Assembly (NCBI GenBank): GCA_930367215.1
Contig: OV884059.1
Location: 67,799,393-67,863,392, forward strand
DNA from: Pollenia angustigena
Taxonomy: Eukaryota > Arthropoda > Insecta > Diptera > Polleniidae
DNA: 64,000 nt
Reading direction: 5' to 3'
Shown here: positions 31,102-42,359 of the stretch, piece after piece
Position numbering within the stretch: the first letter of the stretch is position 1
How the letters are laid out: every line of letters starts with the position of its first letter
Notes under the pieces: generated by a model
Told to the model about the DNA's origin: nothing
The model's database searches: none
The model's input: the letters and a program-made list of their open reading frames with translations, nothing else
Made by a program: the position numbers and the translations under genes

Positions 31102-32935
31102 CCCTGCTGTTAGGTCAGAAAAAACTTACGAATGTTAGGTTAATGGACCATTTGGTCCAAATAAACAGCTTATGTAGAAATCAAGTATGGGATACGCCTT
31201 TTTTTAATCAACATAGATTAAATATGTAAAAGACAATCGTGGGATACCCAATTTTTGATTTTTGTTATAAAGAAACACAAATATTTGCACTGCTTTGTTC
31301 AGTTTGTGAGTTTTTTCAACTCAATGTTGAAAGTGAATCCGATATTTCAGACTAGGAAATGGATTATTTTTCAGAAAATTGCGAAACAAGTTCTTCTGAA
31401 ACAGATACTGAACGGGTACCCGTCCAAGCTGCAGCTTACTCTGTTAATCTGTTTTTTATTGCTAAAAATAAAATAATGTCTGAAGATAAATTTCATATGA
31501 CTAATAGTTCAATCCGCTTCCATGATGTTTTGAGTCGACGAAAAATGAGTATATGATAAAAATTTGCTTCTATTCGTGAACTGCGGGACCGTTTTCTACA
31601 ACTTCCTTCAATATTTTATAATTGTCACAAAAATGTTACCATTAATGATCAACTTGTTGCAACCAGGGGGTGATGTTCTCTTCGACAGTTTATGCCATCA
31701 ACACCAGAAAAATATGATTTGAAATTTTGGTAATCGGTGAGCTCTAAGTAAGGCTACGTATGGAAAATACAACCATACCCTGGTTAGCCAAGAAATGCAC
31801 AGCCTGAAAAGAACCAAGGGCAACACGTTAATTTTTTTACACTTTTGAGTTGGTAAAAAACTTCAGGAAAGAAACTTACATATGTAGGGGTTTAAGGTGG
31901 CTCATCAAATGGTTAGTTCCTACAGCATAAAGCGCAAAGCAAATCGATGGCCAAACTTTGTATTTGCAAACATAATGGATATATTCGCTTTGAATGCGTT
32001 CATACTATTTTCTAAAATCGACGTTTCATGGGCTCCAGCTGATTGGAATCGCAGGAGATCTGAGTCTTTACGGCAACTAGCACTTTACCTGGCTAAGGAG
32101 TATAGGAGTATATGATGAAACGAACTAGATTACCTAAACAAGAGTTCTCAGCACAATTATTGACTGAAATACGATCATCATGCATAGTTCTAGTGGTCTC
32201 TCCGAATAATAATACCTCTAACTCAGGAACCTAAAGCGTGAAATGTGTAGTTGCTGTAAGCCTAAGGGCTCAAAAATCAGAGCAAGTTAAACTCTCTTTT
32301 TGGCTTAAAATGTGTTTAAACCAACAAATATATAAATCACTAAACATATAAACCATCTTTAAACGCATCAAATTGGGCGTTTAAACTACCAATACAGACC
32401 ATATGAATTTTATAAGGTTTATCGTAGTGCTGCCACATGTTATTATTTTAACAACATATAATATATGGGACACTGATTTATAGTTGTTGAGTTTAAACTA
32501 CATATAAATTCAAGTTTAGTTCAACTAAACCAGCTTTTAAACCATCAGTGAATTATAAGCCATAAGTCTGACATAAAATGCTCCATTTTTAGCAAGTTTA
32601 TTTGCAAAACTAACCGAAAAATATTTTGATTATCATGCAATGACAATTATTATAAATTAAACTAGTAAAAACTTATTTTTTTTTAATAAATGTAAAAAAA
32701 TCAAAGAAAATATACTATGGACAAAATGGTCCCTAAACCTAAGATTCGTAAATTTATAATTTTCTCAGTCCTGTTTTGAGTTAGAACCTTGAATTTTTGT
32801 AAAAAACATTGCTTTATAAAAAGACCACGTGACCTAAAAACATAAGTCAGTATATATCACCGTTTTAAAATTACAAATGAAACAATTCGAAAATTGGACC
32901 AAATGGGCTTAACCTAACAGCAGGGTTAAGAAAGA
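31102..32935 (+). mobile_element. piggyBac-like transposon, dead, TTAA target (1834 bp)
   Basis: The ends are CCCTGCTGTTAGGT with a 14-bp perfect inverted repeat, and TTAA flanks both sides (31098-31101 and 32936-32939), the exact signature of piggyBac. The interior has transposase remnants on the + strand: N-terminal acidic residues (about 31359-31556), a central block around 31560-31735 and the C-terminal block at 31897-32115. Stops and frameshifts break it. A related TGGTCC motif repeats inside both ends. Confidence 0.92.
31359..32115 (+). pseudogene. piggyBac-family transposase remnant
   Basis: A DDE/D cut-and-paste transposase broken into pieces. The central block reads NVTINDQLVATRG, then a stop where the family usually has Arg/Lys-Cys, then SLRQFMPSTPEKYDLKFW. 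This matches the conserved piggyBac pattern in which a Val-Thr-Ile-Asp/Asn-Glu/Asp-Gln-Leu strand precedes Arg-x-Tyr/Phe-Met-Pro-x-Lys/Thr-Pro-x-Lys-Tyr. The C-terminal block (31897-32115) reads VSSYSIKRKANRWPNFVF and MDIFALNAFILF, the usual RWP and helix region late in the catalytic domain. The length between ends is short for a full transposase, so parts are deleted. Not functional. Confidence 0.82.
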
Positions 32936-33152
32936 TAAATATTCAAGAAAACATACAATAAAACATTCTCACATATAAGAAATTACGTTTGCACAACTCT
33001 GCAGTCTGATTGTTCATCTAAGTGAACAAATTTGGGAGTAAATTTATAAAATTAGTAAAATCTTAATATTTCTCTCTAACAATATCGTAAAATAATCAGC
33101 TTTTAATATCTTTTAAATTTTGACGGAAATGCCCATATATGTGTGTACATAC

Positions 33153-34457
33153 CAGAGCTGTAAATGAATCATTAATTTTTGCATAAACTCGCAAGTCATT
33201 CATGCACTGAATTAGCAAATTTTGAATTAATTCTTTTCACACAAAAAAATGAATTAAATGAAATTTGTGTCAATTCAAATGAATCAGGCAGAAATGAATT
33301 TCAATTCGTTTTCCAATTTAAATGAATTTTTTAAAGTGAATTACAATTCATTTTACAGATTCATTTGAATTGAATTAATAAAAAATTAATAAGAAAAAAG
33401 AATAAGCAAATCATTTCCAACTATTTGAATTGAATTGATAAAAATTGAATTGATTTTGTATTGGAACGGAACGTAGCAGTAGAATAGGTATTATATTATT
33501 AGGTATAGACGAACGTCCTATTAAAATGGAAAAATTTTGTTTATTTGCTTAAAGAAACTTAAATTTGTATTTTTATCAAATAGTCTGAACATATTATTAA
33601 AAGTATGTTTAACAATAATTTTTTATTTAAATAATCTCATATGTGTGTATTAAGGAAACTATTTTTATTTTTAAATTTTCAATCGAATTTATCAGATTTA
33701 AGCAATTTTGAATCTCAACAACATTTTTTGCTGTCAAAGCTGTGTTCGTGTACTCGAAATTCTTACTGCTGGTACTACAATTGGAAAATTTGTTTAGTTT
33801 TTGTATTGAAAACTTCCAACTGCAATAAAAGATTTTAGCAATTTTGAATCTCAACAACATTTTTTGCTGTCAAAGCTGTGTTCGTGTACTCGAAATTCTA
33901 ACTGCTGGTACTACAATTGGAAAATTTGTTTACTTTTTGTATTGAAAACTTCCAACTGCAATAAAAGATTTTAGCAATTTTGAATCTCAACAACATTTTT
34001 TGCTGTCAAAGCTGTGTTCGTGTACTCGAAATTCTTACTGCTGGTACTACAATTGGAAAATTTGTTTACTTTTTGTATTGAAAACTTCCAACTGCAATTA
34101 AAAATAGTAAATTTTAGTCTAGGTCTGCTCTTGAATTTGATTGATTGCAACTCATTTTTGATTTCATTCATTTGAATTGCAAGTTATTTTTCTAATTCAT
34201 TTGAATGAATTCAAAATCAATGCAATTCAAATTATTCCGTTTTCACTTTAACAAATTCATTTGAATTGGAAACGAATTGCAATTCATTCTACAAATTCAT
34301 TTGAATTGGAAAACGAATTTAAATTCATTTCCGCGTAATTCGATTGAATTGATTCAAATTTCATTCAATTCTTTTTTGCTGTAGAAAGAATTGATTCAAA
34401 ATTTATCTAATTCGTAACGAAGTAAAATCAAAAAATAATGATTAATTTACAGCTCTG
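33153..34457. mobile_element. hAT-like foldback element, TSD GTACATAC (1305 bp)
   Basis: The ends are CAGAGCTGTAAAT followed by (G/T)AATCATTA, inverted, with lower-grade inverted similarity extending about 300 bases inward and rich in GAATT and CAAATGAATT. GTACATAC is at 33145-33152 and 34458-34465. A 136-bp tandem triplication occupies the centre. No transposase. Confidence 0.9.
33701..34108 (+). repeat. 136-bp tandem array, three units
   Basis: Units begin AGCAATTTTGAATCTCAACA at 33701, 33837 and 33973, exactly 136 bases apart, nearly identical. It is inside the hAT-like element. Open frames over this array are products of the repetition. Confidence 0.93.
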
Positions 34458-34465
34458 GTACATAC

Positions 34466-35512
34466 TAGGATATTCAATTAATCGATATAATTAATCGTGG
34501 CCAAAATTTAATCGAACAATTTAATATTATTCGTTTAATCAAATAATTTAAATATTGTCTAGTTTAGAAGTTTAATGGCCAATTTTCAGGATTGATATTA
34601 AAACACATTGATTTTTAAAATCGTTTTAAATACAAAATTCTCTTCTTCACCAAAAACTTAAGTGAAACTTAAGTCACCGATGTGGTATACTTAATTTCAA
34701 CTTAAGTTTCCATTGTAATATTTTAGCATATTACAACAAAATAACAACAGGCAAAGCATTAACAGTCAGCTGTTTTTTTTTTTAAACCACCTTGTAAATA
34801 AATACACTTTTTAATATTTTTTTTTTTTTTTGTATTTAGTAGTGCTACCATACTTTTATCTTAATTAAATAAGACTTTTCAAATAAAACTCAAAAAACCA
34901 ATCTGTATTTAAATACGATTTAAGTTTGTTATGAAAATTAACTTAATATAGATTTAAATACTATCCTGAAAATTGGAAAATTACATTTCTTAACATAAAA
35001 ATTTTATTAAAAAAGTAACAACAATTTACCAAATGTACTTCATATAATAAAAGAATAAGAGCATCAAAATTCAAGCTAATCTTTTAAAATGAGTATACAG
35101 TTTAAATGTTTATGCTTCCAACGATTTCATTCTTCCATTTTGATGAAACTTGATTTAGAAAAGATTCTTTCACTTATTGTTGACGTTGGAGATATTGAAA
35201 ATAAAGCGTTATAAAGCATATCCAATTTTCCTATTCTTTTTCTTGTCTTTTCTTAAAACTGGTAGTCTTCCATTATACCACTTTAATTTTAATAGTCTTG
35301 TTAAGGTCTGGTAGAAGGTTGTTTTCATTTGTCTCAAAAAATCATTTTCATCTAAAAGAGAAAAACTAATACGGGGAAAAAACAAACTTTCGGTTAATCA
35401 ATTAATCGACATTATTCGAATTATTCGTTAATTGAAAATAAGCAATTTTAAATTATTCGACAGTTAATCGCCCAAAATTATTCGATTAATAGTTAATCGT
35501 TAAAATACCCTA
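34466..35512. mobile_element. hAT-like element K-type, same TSD GTACATAC (1047 bp)
   Basis: The ends are TAGG(G/A)TATT followed by AATTAATCG-rich sequence, inverted. The same octamer GTACATAC flanks it (34458-34465 and 35513-35520). A larger relative with TAGGGTATT ends spans 47817-54696. A smaller palindromic insert lies at 34579-34976. Confidence 0.85.
34579..34976. mobile_element. Nested MITE-like inverted repeat (398 bp)
   Basis: CCAATTTTCAGGATTG on the left and its near complement CTATCCTGAAAATTGG on the right, with further inverted similarity (ATATTAAA/TTTAAATA). It lies within the K-type element. The target duplication is not clear. Confidence 0.55.
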
Positions 35513-35672
35513 GTACATACATACATTTTTTATGTTCAAACGTATTACATGTAATTCCATTGTACCTATTTTCAAATTTAATTCTTCTTTAAAAACAAAA
35601 AAATCAATAAAATCGAAAACAGAGAAGAATAAAAAAATGTTCGCTTAATTTCCAAGATCTCATTTTACTTCT

Positions 35673-35921
35673 GTGGCTTGGAGCTAAAAGGGCCAATGTC
35701 AAAATATTAACTTTTGAGAAAATTGGAATTGAAGGTTTTACAAAAAACTGTTATAGATGCTTTCATAGTGACATTGGCCAGCATTTTATTTATGAAGCTG
35801 TTCTGGGTTAAGTATGACTTTAGCTGTTTTGCCATAATGAAAGAGAGCAAGAAAACAAATCTAATGCAATGATTAACTTAAAAGAACCAAAAGTGACATT
35901 GGCCCTTTTAGCTCCAAGCCA
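35673..35921. mobile_element. 249-bp MITE with 29-bp perfect TIR
   Basis: GTGGCTTGGAGCTAAAAGGG, continuing CCAATGTCA, is exactly complementary to the right end at 35893-35921. The interior is AT-rich without coding potential. The inner AAAGGGCCAATG motif resembles the MITE at 23936-24183. Confidence 0.85.
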
Positions 35922-36099
35922 CAAATTTATTCGCCCTATAAAACCTAAAATCTATTCTTTGTACCAAATTATATCAGAACTTTTGTCTGAATTTTCGACT
36001 AAGAGATCACAGTGTAGTTAATAAAATCTTATCCTTATACTTAAGTTGACGTCCTTCCAATGTCGGACAAAAATTCTCCTAATTACGATTCCAGTTCAC

Positions 36100-36660
36100 A
36101 AAGGTGTTTAGCACTCTTCTGATCGAAAAAGTACTGCAGTATCTCTTCTCCTTAAGCAAATGTGGCCGCCATGGTTAAACATTTTTCGAGCTAGTGGGTT
36201 TGGGGTCAATTTAAGCATTTTTAAATATTTTACTGAATATTTTGTAATCATAGGTTTTACTGATGACACATTGAGATCTATATGATGACTAGGGTTTTAT
36301 CTTATTTGGATTTTCTTTATGTTGGAGAGCGATACAGTGCCCCGTAACTGAGTACCAAAGCACCAGATTGGCTTCAAAAAAGAGTTGTAAAGAAGAAGTT
36401 TGCATTCACAAACGAAGAGATCTTTCGCATTTTGTAAAGTACTCAGTAAGTAACTTTCTTACAGTGAAAAGTTTGGTTTCAATTTATGTAATAAGCCTTC
36501 AAGCCAGACCTTGTCAAAAGCTTGAGACACGTCAGTGAAGAGTGCGGACAAAAATTGTCTTACTTCAAAGGGTTTTCTAATAACAAATAGGGCTATATGA
36601 CTTAACTTTTGTGTGATCTTTCCCTGGCTTAGGTTTTTAGCCATAGAATACATGATCAAA
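36100..36660 (-). pseudogene. LINE reverse transcriptase fragment
   Basis: The minus-strand translation contains FLSALFTDVSQAFDKVWLEG, followed by LLHKLK, which is reverse transcriptase motif A with the catalytic Asp and the AFDKVW signature of Jockey-type LINEs. Downstream (lower coordinates) the reading is broken by stops; no FADD box can be found. A dead fragment. Confidence 0.7.
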
Positions 36661-37297
36661 CAAGCAAGAAAATATAGTCAGTCAAACCCGACCAGCCATA
36701 TGATACCGTACAACACAGTATTTACAGACACTCGAGAAGGGTACACACCCTTTTTGAGACCCATTGGTGATCATGGATCTGTCAAGCCAATATAATATTT
36801 TAAGGTTGAGATTTATGTAAGTGTTCTCTGTGCCAAAAATTATCTAAATATCTAAATCACTATAAGATTTTTTCTTCTTTAAGTAATTTTCGGGAACCCA
36901 TCAGCACAGCAATTTGCCTTAACATGCTTTCGAAAGCAGGTTGTCAATAAATTGTATGTCAACACCAACATTAATAACGAGTCCAATTATATTTTGTAGG
37001 ATGCTTTAGATTGGAAAAAATGTGTTTAGACAAAATTCAATCTAAACTCTATTCCGGTAAAAAGCTAAGGGAAATTGAAAATCGATTTTCACCATTTTTA
37101 ATAGACTTCGGTCGTTCTTATGACAATTAAGAGTATGTTCTAAATTTCATAAATATTTTTTTTTTAATTGCAACCTATACTTTGCGAAAAAAGTTAACAT
37201 GTCGATCGGTATACTAAAAGGAGGGTCTAGGACCGATATTTTTAATTGTTACACACTTCAGCACAAACGCATCTCCTCCTCCTTAGTGTGGGTATAA
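36657..37297 (+). repeat. Dispersed repeat B, diverged + copy
   Basis: Opens ACAAGCAAGAAAATATAGTC, has CATATGATACCGTACAACAC, and later CTAGGACCGATATTTTTAAT and GTGTGGGTATAA. Same layout as 3321-4028 but more diverged. Confidence 0.65.
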
Positions 37298-37309
37298 TTA
37301 TTAAGTACA

Positions 37310-37565
37310 CGAGTACTCCGTTTATGTGTTTTCGCGTGTAGCATCTTTGGAAGCTTTCCGCGCACTTTCGAATGACTCAACAGAAAATAACGACTTTTTT
37401 AATTTTTTTTTTCTTGTTCTCTCAAGCAGTTTGATTGCAATCCAATAGGAAAAGAGTTATGGACCCAAAAGTGGAACCATCACTCAAAAAAATTTGTTTA
37501 ATTTAACAGAAAATTATGCAACTTGATATCGGTTTGATCGGTACATAAAGGTGGATTCATCCATG
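37310..37565 (+). repeat. Fragment of repeat B' (middle part)
   Basis: CACTTTCGAATGACTCAACA, CAGTTTGATTGCAATCCAAT and GGAACCATCACTCAAAAAAA follow the order seen at 59890-60060. Confidence 0.55.
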
Positions 37566-37836
37566 GTTCATAACAGATTCATAATGTTTTTACTAAGAGT
37601 GTTCTCAGAACGATTCACCCATAACGGAAAATTTGTCTGGTAAAACAAAGCAGATGTAAACAAATTGGCAGCACAACTAGAAAGCTACTGATATTCAATT
37701 GTTTTTTAAAAGTGTGTTTAGGAAAAAAGAAAAGTGATTTTATTATTTTGAATGATATTTATTTATTATATTTAATTATTCAGTACAAATGCAATTTTTG
37801 CAAAATAAAAATAAACGCAAAAACAATATATGATAA

Positions 37837-38305
37837 AGGCCAGTTTACACGGTAATACAATGTATTACGACTTTGTAGAATCAAAATATTATGAAATTCT
37901 CCCCGTGTTCAAAAGAAAAAAATAAAAATCTTTTCTAAGTATAGTTCATGTTTACACGGATGGTATAAGTAAAATCCAAAATAATAACAAAAAATCAGAT
38001 GGTTGCAGTTTAAAATATTTACAAAAACAACATAAAAATTTCCTGATTTGATTTTAGTTGTTTTTGTAATCGTATAAAAATGCTATCACCTTCAATATAC
38101 TCTGTTAAAATACACCTCTGGTGTGATGAGAATACATAGGTTTCTAAAATGGATTAGAAAAAAACAATTTACCGACCGCTTGTCAGATTTTGTATCCGTA
38201 TTCTCTCTTACTCAATACATTTTGCTTTTACATGATAAGATTTTTCTCATTCTACATAATCTTTCGACATGTCGTAATACATTGTATTACCGTGTAAACT
38301 GGCCT
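37837..38305. mobile_element. MITE with 35-bp perfect TIR, TSD TAA (469 bp)
   Basis: AGGCCAGTTTACACGGTAAT, continuing ACAATGTATTACGAC, is exactly inverted at the right end. TAA flanks both sides (37834-37836 and 38306-38308), as in PIF/Harbinger. Perfect long TIRs suggest relatively recent activity. No coding content of its own. Confidence 0.9.
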
Positions 38306-39102
38306 TAAGCCAGCTCAATAAAGCTTTTATATAAAAATTGAAAAAGTGACATCTCAGTTCATTTTGATCTGAAAAGGATATAAAATTAAACCAATTCAAG
38401 AAAAAACTTGCCGAACTAAATAATATCTCTCTTTCAAAAGTAAAACGTCAAACTCAATATAAAAAAAGTTTTGTCTATGGGTGAATCGAGCTTAATTTAT
38501 CATTTATTTAATTTATATGGGCCCCATATAAAAAGTTTATCTTTGTGGAAAGAACATAACCGAGCATCATTCTTCGAAGATCCATATATTTGTTACAAGT
38601 TCTTTGACTGAGCCTTCAAGCTTTAAAAAACTCAAACATAAAAGAATGCTGGAATTTCAGTCAGTTTAAAATACTTCTAGTCAGTTTAAGAAACGTCTAG
38701 TCAGTTAATAAAGCTTTTAGTAAACTTATAAAACTTAGGGCCAAAAAGGAGTGTTTCTAGTGAACAGCCATATAGTGCTGCTATTCGACTTTATGCCGAC
38801 CGACTGTATAAATGCAGAAAAATTCAATTTCGCAATTATAAACCTACCGAAGTTCGGGTTCGGCCTTTTATTCGGTGTGGAAAACGGTCAACTTTATCAA
38901 GTAGTATCTCGAAAACAACACATTCCATAATGGTATTCAATATGGTATTCAATGCAAATATTCTGCAAAATGCAATGCTGTACAATTTTTAACATTTTCT
39001 TCATTCCGTATAGTTTAACAAAAAGATAACTCATTTAAAAAATTGTCAGGCTTTTATAATTCTTGTTGTGATTGAAAGCAATTCAATGCGCTAGTTCCAT
39101 AC

Positions 39103-39243
39103 GTCTGGGTTCACTCCATTAAAGAGTTCATTCAGAAAGTCTGAGATTTTTGCTGTTAGGAGAATGGGAGAGGGGAGAGAAGAATAACGAATTCTCCTTC
39201 CCTCTCACCAATAAACTCAGACTTTCAAAGTGTGAACCCAGAC
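39103..39243. mobile_element. Small palindromic element
   Basis: GTCTGGGTTCAC (39103-39114) and its exact complement (39232-39243) form the outer arms. AGAAAGTCTGAG and CTCAGACTTTC form an inner pair. A purine-rich centre. Confidence 0.6.
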
Positions 39244-39248
39244 TGATA

Positions 39249-39323
39249 TCTGATAAAATGTTGCCCATGTAGTAAATATTGCATTTTACTACATGGGCGT
39301 CATGACTTTCGACTTTTATCAGA
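39249..39323. other. 75-bp two-part perfect hairpin
   Basis: TCTGATAAAA/TTTTATCAGA at the outside and GCCCATGTAGTAAA/TTTACTACATGGGC (14 bp perfect, 8-base loop) inside. It adjoins the previous palindrome, separated by five bases. Confidence 0.8.
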
Positions 39324-39379
39324 ATTATCAAAACTAATATATTTTTATTAAATTCGAGTATTCCTTTTCATGTAGAACT

Positions 39380-40920
39380 TTAAAAAGAAATACTTGTTTG
39401 TTTCTAAATCCTTCAAAAGTTATGTTAATTATGCCTAAGTGAAATACTGCATGAACAATTTTAATATTTAAATATAACAAATCTAATTTTATTTAAAAAT
39501 CTAGCATTTCGCTTAACTATTTTATGTTTGCTTTTCTAATTTCTATATTTGCTTTGCAGCCACATTGTGTTAATTAAAAAATAAATCCTTTTGTAAATTT
39601 TTAAGCCTTCAGAATTTTCATTTAGTTACAAAAGTTTGTTAATAAATAAAATATTGTATAGAAAAATGAAATTGTAAAATCTTTAATATGAATAAATAAA
39701 AACTACAATTTAATAAATAAACGATATAAATTTAAAATGAAATAAAAAAAATTATAAACAAATACAATAAATAATATTAAATGTATGAAATAAGTAATCA
39801 AATTAAAATAAATAAGTTTAAATAATTTTGAATGAAATGAATTTATAAAAGCAACAACAAAAATTAACTAATAAATTGAAAACCACACATCTAAATACAC
39901 ACACACACACGCATACATAAACTAACTAAGCCAATACATAAAATTTAAATAAATTATTAACAATTAGTTAAGTTCTTCCAAAAAATAAAACGCTTATTAA
40001 ACATTATTAACAATAACATACAAATGAAATTAATAAAAAAAAAAATTCTGTAAAAAAATAAAACTAAACAAACTTCAAACATTAAACAATTATATTTTAT
40101 TTTGTTTAATTAAAAAAGTTTGTTTAAACTTCATGATTAATATTATTTGGTTCAACTCCATCATACATAAAGTACCTTGTTTCTTTGTTTAAAATCGAAC
40201 AAAAAATCCATTACTGTTATTTAGATTTACGTAAGATACAATTTGTTAGATACTCGAGGAGACACAACACAAACACTCAACCAACCAACAAATTATGCCT
40301 AAGAAAACTTTGTTAAAATCTTAAATAAATTCTTTTATTTCAATACTGGAAAAATTAAGAAGAAAACCAAAAAATTTATTAATTTTTGTATTTAATCAAA
40401 CTGAGAGAATGAACAAGCCAATAGAACAAGCGTGTTAAGACGAAGCGAAAAGTATTTAAAAATACGAATAAATGCAAATAAATAACTGTTAAAATTGCAA
40501 TTTTATTGTATGTATATATTTTTAGTTAATTTAGCATATTTTAATTTCAATAGGAATTTTATGTATTACAAAAACAACAAAAGTTTTGTCTAAAATCTCA
40601 CAAAATGAAATGAACTCGACAGAGTTTAATTCATGCTGAAATACTAACAAACGAAATGTCAAAAAATTCATCATAAATACACAGTCACTCAGTCATCTAC
40701 AGTGTCATTTTATCAACTGTAAGATGATCAAAAATAATAAAAATAAAAGAAAAAATAATTATTTTGAAAAATTATCTTTGCTGTTTTATTCAACAGACTA
40801 TTTTTACATTCTCATCAGTTGAATATAGTTGTAACATCATCAATTAGGTTAACTTTGTATAGATTTTTTATATTCTGTAAAATTTAATTTAAATGGTAAA
40901 AACACATAATGCAGGTAAAT
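39380..40920. other. AT-rich intergenic or untranslated-like sequence
   Basis: No coding region or transposon ends seen. A CA microsatellite lies at 39897-39912, with long A/T runs and many AATAAA motifs, similar in texture to 28116-29960. Confidence 0.4.
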
Positions 40921-40924
40921 AAAA

Positions 40925-41450
40925 ACATAAGTTCATCCATTCAAACCCTTATTCACAGACCCGGTTGACAAAGCCAACCCTTTTGTTGAGATGTTTGCAA
41001 AAAATGCAAACTTTCCGGAAAGCAGCAATCCACCGCACAAATTCGAAAGGGTATTTATTACTTTGTCCGAGATATTTCTTCGAGCGCGCGTAGTAAAAAG
41101 GGTCCTTGGAGATCTCAGCAGAAACAAGTCCCTAGGACCGAATGGTGTTACGAATGTAGTGCTGAAACAGCGTGCTTTGTTGTTATCTCGTACATAGGCA
41201 ACATTATTTAGCTACTCGTACCGGGTAGAAATTTTTCATTCTTGCTTGAAGGTTGCCGACGTGCAGCCAGTTCCAAAAAAGGGTGAGGCTACAAGCGCTG
41301 AGAACTACCACCAAATAGCAATTTGCTCTACGCTCTCGGAGGTCATGGAGAGCATGATCAATCACGACTGGGTTCAATTCATATTTGTGTGATTATCAGT
41401 ATGGCTTTCGTAGAAGTCTTTCTACGGGAGACCTGCCGGCGCACAGTGGC
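40925..41450 (+). pseudogene. LINE reverse transcriptase N-terminal fragment
   Basis: Open frame 40991-41197 plus continuation in other frames. LGDLSRNKSLGPNGVTNVVL is the conserved segment before reverse transcriptase motif 1 (normally K-S-x-G-P-D-G). QPVPKKGEATSAENY and CSTLSEVMESMI follow in frame-shifted reading, then YQYGFRRSLSTGDL, corresponding to the Q-Y-G-F-R box. The Asp usually present in GPDG is Asn here. It ends abruptly at about 41450, before motif A. A dead element, different from the Jockey-type copies at 5.6 and 61 kb. Confidence 0.75.
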
Positions 41451-42350
41451 GCCCGTAGAGCAAACGAGGTTGCAAAAATCAAAATTTTCATGAGCGCCGA
41501 CGAAGTTTTGAACAAACCCATGTTATAGGAAACTTTTCAACGATTTCAAATATGCCACTCTTAATAATATCACATTTTTATTTTAGAAGATATAACCATT
41601 CAAAGTTGACCGACTTTCGGTTTCCAAAAAAAACACACAATTTTTAGTCAATTTTTTGCGATTTCAGGTGTATTATCACGAAAAATAGGTAACGAATCGC
41701 CTTTTTTGTTTGTTTGTATTGATTGATGTATTTATTAAATCTATAATGATAACAAAAAATTAACTGTTTGCTTTCTGTTTCTCCTGGTAAATCACTATTT
41801 AAAAGCTATCCGTTTTTTCACTATTTTTCAACTTTGACGGAAAATAAAAAAAATCTATATTTTTCTATATTTGCCATATTTGCAAAACCTGTTCTTTGAT
41901 TATTTCTTTACATAATTCAAAAGGTTTTATCTGCCCGTACGTGCCCGTTTGGCTTCTAGAGGTAAAAAAGGTTAAAAAGACATGGTTGCAGAAATTGTAT
42001 GGCGTCCATCCCTTATATGTTTTGACTGACAGTAGATTGATCTAATAGTTTGAAAAAAACTACTCATTGAAATTAGCAGGTACGTACCTCACTTAAACAA
42101 TACTTTGGCGTACAAATGGTCAAGAACAATATTGACTCATGGTCCCTACAGGTAGGCACAAATCTTATTTGGACACGTGCATAATATCAAAATTGCATTA
42201 TTCAGCCTAAATCCATATGTATGCAGGGAACAGGTAAATTTTTAGGCATGGTAGCATAAGATTATATATTGCAAAATAAGCATAATGCCTGGATTAGTCT
42301 ACGACTGAAAGTGGGCGCAACAATTACTGAAACCATTAAACAATTTAAGT
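41451..42350. other. No recognisable feature
   Basis: AT-rich sequence between two LINE-related regions. I see no element ends or coding potential that I can support. Confidence 0.45.
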
Positions 42351-42359
42351 ACTGAAAAC

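Noticed and set aside
33701..34108. CRISPR-like array
   Set aside because: 136-bp contiguous units without unique spacers, in insect DNA, inside a transposon. No array of short repeats with spacers exists anywhere in the window.
28116..40920. Dop2R 3' UTR extending through the AT-rich, CA-repeat-rich tracts to about 40 kb
   Set aside because: The texture is 3' UTR-like, but many transposons intervene and nothing in the sequence links these tracts to the gene. Transcript data would be needed.
41445..41470. TGGCGCCCGTAG as an LTR-retrotransposon primer binding site
   Set aside because: It matches the first bases of a Lys-type primer site but then departs from it, and no LTR end precedes it. 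It is inside or next to a LINE fragment.
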